Origin: Cryptomeria japonica
Lineage: Eukaryota; Streptophyta; Pinopsida; Cupressales; Cupressaceae
NCBI RefSeq assembly: GCF_030272615.1
Contig: NC_081406.1
Coordinates: 247,869,218 to 247,933,217, forward strand
Direction: 5' to 3'
Length of the DNA stretch: 64,000 bases
Shown: one piece after another, positions 59,708-64,000 of the stretch
Numbering within the stretch: the first letter of the stretch is position 1
Layout of the letters: the number at the start of each line of letters is the position of its first letter
The notes under the pieces: model-generated
What the model saw: the letters and a program-made list of their open reading frames with translations, nothing else
Databases searched by the model: none
What the model was told of the DNA's origin: nothing
Made by a program: the position numbers and the translations under genes

Positions 59708-61010
59708 TTTAGACACCCAAAAATGTCTCATTGATCATGTACTAGTTATTCCTCTAATTGATTAAATAATTCTATAATTATTTAATTAAGTTAATTAATC
59801 TTATTCTTCTAATTTCATATTTCCTCATAATCTTACTAATCATTCGATTTCTTATTATATCATCATTTAATCATTTTAACCATTTTCTAATGTTAACTAA
59901 ATATTTATTATTTAATTAATTCTGATTAATTCCCCAATTTAAATAATCTTTATTATTTAAATAAATTCTATTTTCAATTTCTATCTCTAATCAATTAATC
60001 ATTCAACCATTTTCTAAATATTAATTAAATATTTATTATTTAATTAATTAGGATTTAATCCTTTAAATTAAATAATCTTTATTATTTAATTAATTAGGAT
60101 TTAATCCTTTAAATTAAATAATCTTTATTATTTAATTAAGTTCCATTTCTAAAATAATTATATAGTTTCTTTAAATTATTTAATTAGCTAATTAATTCTT
60201 CCATTTCCAAATCCCTAAATTCTAATTTCATTTAATTTCTAATTTCTTCCAAATTCAATTACATGTGCATGATTTCAAAAATCAAATTGAAAATCAAAGT
60301 CAAGTTCTAAATATATTCAAATACTAAATTGAATTTAAAATAAATTCAATTATTTGAATTAAATCTCATGCAAAGATTAAATTGACAATCTAAGTCAAAG
60401 TGCAAGCAGATGATAAATTAATTAATTCAATCAATTAATTAATTAAATCATTTATCTCTCCAATCTCTATTTTCATCTTTTAGTTAGCTTTTTCTAAACA
60501 AAGCTTTCTTTGTCATCTTCTTAATTTCCTCCAATCATCCTTTTTCTTCCTTCAGTTGGCTTTTTCTCAATCAGTTGACTCATTTAATCTATTCAATCTA
60601 TTTAGTTTCACCTCCAAATCAACAGTTCCACTATCAATTTTAATGTGAGCTCACTTGAGTTCCACCTCTTGATCAATCTGTTCCAACTTTCAATCAATCT
60701 TCTCCAAAAATCTATAAATTGAGCTTTCAATCTCTATTTTCAACAATTACGAACTTTGAATCTTTGTGTCACTTGTAGGTTGCCTATGCAATATCTGAGA
60801 GCCATCATTCCACAGAGAGGAGAAGAGCAATTGAAGTTATACACAGTCACGGAATAGGGAGTTTTGATTAAATTACTTTATAATTCATATTTTGATTTGA
60901 TTGTGTTATTTCATAGTTTGTTTGTTTGAATTCTTTGATTAGATAGGGATTCATGATTTCCCTTTAAATTTTAATTGATGCTTTAAAGATGAATTCTTTT
61001 ACATGCGACA
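59708..61010 (+). repeat. LTR1 of element F
   Basis: 1,303 bp, TTTAGACACCC ... ACATGCGACA (TG decayed to TT). CTATAAATTGA near 60,711 is the TATA region. A 46-bp unit TTAGGATTTAATCC...TTAATTAA is tandemly duplicated near 60,045-60,135 but single in LTR2, which explains the length difference of 47 bp. Confidence 0.9.
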
Positions 61011-61104
61011 TTTACACTATACAGTGATACCAAGTCATACTGGGGCAGAATTTTTCATTTTCTTCGAAACAACATCATTTCAACATGTCTCAAAGAGGGG
61101 GAAA
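61011..61104 (+). other. 94-bp internal remnant with polypurine tract
   Basis: All that is left of an F interior: 94 bp ending CAAAGAGGGGGAAA (61,091-61,104) directly before LTR2. Shared TTT after GCGACA at both LTR ends suggests a microhomology-mediated deletion removing PBS, gag and pol. Confidence 0.8.
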
Positions 61105-62360
61105 TGTAGACACCCAAAAATGTCTCATTGATCATGTACTAATTATTGCTCCAATTGATTAAATAATTCTATAATTATTTAATTAATTTAATTAATCTTA
61201 ATCTTCTAATTTCATATTTTCTCATAATTTTACTAATCATTCTATTTCTTATTTTGTCATCATTTAATCATTTTAACCATTTTCTAATGTTAACTAAATG
61301 TTTATTATTTATTTAATTCTGATTAATTCCCCAATTTAAATAATCTTTATTATTTAAATAAATTCTATTTCAATTTCTATCTCTAATCAATTAATCATTC
61401 AACCCTTTTCTAAATATTATTTAAAAATTTATTATTTAATTAATTAGGATTTAATTCTTTAAATTAAATAATCTTTATTATTTAATTAAGTTCCATTTCT
61501 AAAATAATTAAATAGTTTCTTTAAATTATTTAATTAGCTAATTAATTCTTCCATTTCCAAATCCCCAAATTCTAATTTCATTTAATTTCTCATTTCTTCC
61601 AAATTCAATTACATGTGCATGATTTCAAAAATCAAATTGAAAATCAAAGTCAAGTTCTAAATATATTAAAATACTACATTGAAGTTAAAATAAATTCAAT
61701 TATTTGAATTAAATATCATGCAAAAATTAAATTGAAAATCTAAGTCAAAGTGCAAGCACATGCTACATTAATTAATTCAATCAATTAATTAATTAATTAA
61801 ATCATTTATCTCTCCAATCTCTATTTTCATCTTTTAGTTAGCTTTTTCTAAATAAAGTTTCTTTGTCTTCTTAATTTTTTCCAATCATCCTTTTTCTTCC
61901 TTCAGTTGGCTTTTTCTCAATTAGTTGACTCATTTAATCTATTCAATCTATTCAGTTTCACCTCCAAATCAACAGTTCAACTATCAATTTTCATGTGAGC
62001 TCACCTGAGTTCCACCTCTTGATCAATTTGTTCAACCTTTCAATCAATCTTCTCAAAATATCTATAAATTGAGGATTCAATCTCCATTTTCAACAATCAC
62101 AAACTTTGAATCTTTGTGTCACTTGCAGGTTGCCTGTGCAATATCTGAGAGCCATCATACCATAGAGAGGAGAAGAGAAATGAAAGTTATACATAGTCAC
62201 AAAATAGGGAGTTTTGATTGAATTACTTTATAATTCCTATTTTGATTTGATTGTGTTATTTCATTGTCTATTTGTTTGAATTCTTTGATTAGATAGGGAT
62301 TCGTGATTTCCTTTTGAATTCTAATTAATGCTTTAGAGATGAATTCTTTTACATGCGACA
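61105..62360 (+). repeat. LTR2 of element F
   Basis: 1,256 bp with intact TG...CA (TGTAGACACCC ... ACATGCGACA) and the same TATA region. It is preceded by a polypurine tract and followed by a primer-site candidate. Confidence 0.92.
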
Positions 62361-62363
62361 TTT

Positions 62364-62379
62364 TGGTGAACCTAACATG
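62364..62379 (+). other. Primer-binding site candidate of element F
   Basis: TGGTGAACCTAACATG lies 3 nt after the LTR2 end, the normal place for a tRNA primer site. The tRNA was not identified. Confidence 0.6.
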
Positions 62380-62479
62380 AACAACAACTAATTAACCTTC
62401 TTTGTTTTCTATGTTATTTTTGCTTATCGTACGGATTAATTCTTTTTTGTAGGTTTTGCACGTATTTAAAAAATAGATC

Positions 62480-62640
62480 TCTTCGTCACGCATTCGGTGT
62501 TGCATCATTATGCAATTGCATAGACAAAACTATGCAATCGGCCTTTTGGGGTCATGCAATCGACCTTTTAGGACCACACAATCGATTTCTCAGAATCACG
62601 AATTCGCTCTGAGATTATTATGCATTCGTTAGGAAAATTG
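62480..62640 (+). repeat. First ATGCAATCG array in the leader of element F
   Basis: About seven units of (C)ATGCAATCG(A/G) or CACGCATTCG, 18-25 bp apart, many followed by CCTTTTxGG. It starts about 25 bp after a TTTTTTGTAGGTTTTGCACG box (62,443). This layout parallels the GCGCTA array of element D. Confidence 0.85.
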
Positions 62641-62759
62641 TTGTTTTATTATTTTTATTCTTATTTTCTTTCTGTTCTCCGATCTATGTAATTCTGCATG
62701 AAATTGAGTAAATCTGGAAATAGATTAGTTTTTATTGCATGTTTTTGTTATAACAGTTT

Positions 62760-62996
62760 ATGGCGCATAAGGTACAATTCAGGATTTCAGGTGCCAGAAG
62801 GACAAAGGAGCAAAGAAGACAAGCCAGACGTTATTAGAGAATTATCAAAGAAGAAAAGCAGATACAAGATTGGGAAGACCAACCAGCGATTGACAGATAC
62901 AACAACTTAGTTCTCTCATATCGAGTGAAATATGATTTGGTTAATATTGAATGGATGATGAGAGATCTAGCTAGAGCCCCACAATCTGTTTTGTAG
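62760..62996 (+). CDS. Small basic ORF in the leader of element F
   Basis: ATG at 62,760 (MAHKVQFRISGARR) to TAG at 62,994, 78 codons with one internal TAG near 62,836. It follows a TTGTTATAACAG sequence that looks like a splice acceptor. The product is Arg/Lys/Gln-rich at first and ends LVNIEWMMRDLARAPQSVL. It could be the start of gag or a leader peptide. No family is recognised and the reading-frame evidence is modest. Confidence 0.35.
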
Positions 62997-63044
62997 GTTT
63001 TTGATCAAATTTAACTTTAATTTTTTATTTTTTGTGTTATCTAT

Positions 63045-63200
63045 CTATGTCTCATGCAATCGCCTTGTTATCATCATGCAATCGACCTATTAGGATCATG
63101 CAGTCGCCATGTCATAATCATGTAATCGATCTGATAGAATTATGCAATCACCTATTCAGGGTCACGAAATTGCGCAGGTATCATCACGCATTCGTTTCTG
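63045..63200 (+). repeat. Second ATGCAATCG array in the leader of element F
   Basis: Seven more units (ATGCAATCGCC, ATGCAATCGACC, ATGCAGTCGCC, ATGTAATCGAT, and so on), ending with CACGCATTCGTTT as in the first cluster. It again follows a TTTTGTAGGTTTTT box (62,990). The two clusters make a ~550-bp higher-order repeat around the small ORF. Confidence 0.85.
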
Positions 63201-63339
63201 TTAATTTTGGGTTCTTTATTTTTCGTTGATTTAATTTTACTACTAATCATCTATTTGCAACCTGTGGCGAATTTAAAGAAAGGATCAGATTAGTATTAGA
63301 TTAATTGCACTCATTCTCTCACACTTCATTTTTTTCGTG

Positions 63340-63560
63340 CTTAAAATCAACATTAGTTAAAATTGACATGCATGCATAGAACTTCATTTTGGGCTTAACA
63401 TCAACATTGGTTAAAATTGACATGCATGTATAACACTTCAATTTGGGCTTAAAATCAACAATGGTTAAAATTGACATGCATACCTTCACATTTCATTTTG
63501 GTGTTTAAAATTGACATGCACATGCATATTCAACACCTCAATTTGGGCTTTAAAATGAAC
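63340..63560 (+). repeat. ~62-66 bp tandem array
   Basis: Three to four diverged units containing GGTTAAAATTGACATGCATG, CACTTCA(A/T)TTTGGGCTTAAAA and TCAACA. Non-coding. Confidence 0.85.
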
Positions 63561-64000
63561 ATGAATTAGGATGCATATAGATTAAATCACATTTGATTTT
63601 CTTAAGGGAAAGAACATTTATCATGTTTGGAGTGGCATTAACTAACTTTCCACCCACCTTCGGGGTCTTGGGAGAAAGGAAGGAGGTGAAAACAACACTC
63701 AATTTGATTTTATTTCACGTAGAGAGGGGTATCTTTGACTGGGGATTTCATCAGCCCATAGAGGTACTTCGAATTGGGATGTGCTGGGGATATCATCTCT
63801 CCCAGCGTATTCTCAAGTGGGTTTTTCAAGCCGCTATATAAATATACTAGTTAGGCGGCTAGAGTGTTGAGTGAATTTGACGTATGTGGAGGCCTTCCCT
63901 GCACCGATAAGCTCAACTAAAGTCTTAAGTGGCTTGCTTTGAGAATCTGTCGTTGGATTGGGACCCCTCAAAATTTTACAATAAGAACCAACTTAGTAGC
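63561..64000 (+). other. Element F interior at the window edge
   Basis: An 82-codon frame (63,593-63,841) is present but shows no recognised domain. CACCGATAAGCTCAACTAAAG near 63,903 reads like non-coding retroelement interior. The element continues beyond the window. Confidence 0.4.

Larger units (their letters stand above)
59708..64000 (+). mobile_element. Element F, LTR retrotransposon with rearranged 5' end
   Basis: Order in the window: LTR1 (59,708-61,010), 94 bp ending in a polypurine tract, LTR2 (61,105-62,360), primer-site candidate, leader with two motif arrays, a small ORF and a 64-bp tandem array, continuing past the window end. An LTR followed by a PBS must act as a 5' LTR, so LTR2 is shared by a collapsed upstream copy and a downstream copy. 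Confidence 0.8.

Overview
The window is a gene-poor, AT-rich block of a large plant nuclear genome, built almost entirely of nested and decayed transposable elements. Plant origin is supported by Copia gag-pol with an initiator-Met-type primer site, large non-coding LTR elements, and TAG-rich nonsense decay as expected from CHG methylation. A big-genome seed plant such as a gymnosperm is my guess; nothing proves the species. No cellular housekeeping gene, tRNA, rRNA or CRISPR array was recognised.

Layout. 1-3.4 kb: tandem repeats, a possible LINE tail and an old LTR fragment. 3.4-10.6 kb: Copia element A (+), with gag-pol in one frame broken only by nonsense codons. 10.6-16.06 kb: 3' half of a pol-less LTR element B (-), whose LTR starts inside the 3' LTR of A. 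16.06-30.73 kb: a second Copia copy A' (-), joined abruptly to B and split by element D (18,239-28,673, -), a 10.4-kb non-coding LTR element with 1,468-bp LTRs and a CCATT target duplication. 30.7-36.3 kb: fragments related to D and another LTR family. 38.0-53.0 kb: two convergent decayed genes, a spliced transposase-like gene (+) with a 589-bp segment in three tandem copies, and an unrecognised gene (-). The middle 589-bp copy holds element C (41,993-48,548, GAACA target duplication). 53.6-54.7 kb: a palindromic satellite. 57.0-58.0 kb: about 1 kb of TA/TATG microsatellite. 58.0-59.7 kb: a third, partial B/C-family copy (+), interrupted by element F (59,708 to beyond the window).

The most notable system is the B/C family. 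These LTR retrotransposons have no protease, integrase or reverse transcriptase. They carry ORF1 (coiled coil plus four CCHC knuckles) and a long conserved ORF2 (1,087 codons in C, one frame) that I cannot assign. PBS and PPT match Copia element A, so an A-like element is a plausible helper.

A second theme is non-coding leader architecture. D and F, two different families, both carry arrays of a short motif (GCGCTA and GCAATCG) just downstream of their primer-binding sites, in blocks that start with a GTAGGT sequence. The A, B and C LTRs share a hairpin near the U5 end with a constant G-rich/C-rich loop but different stems.
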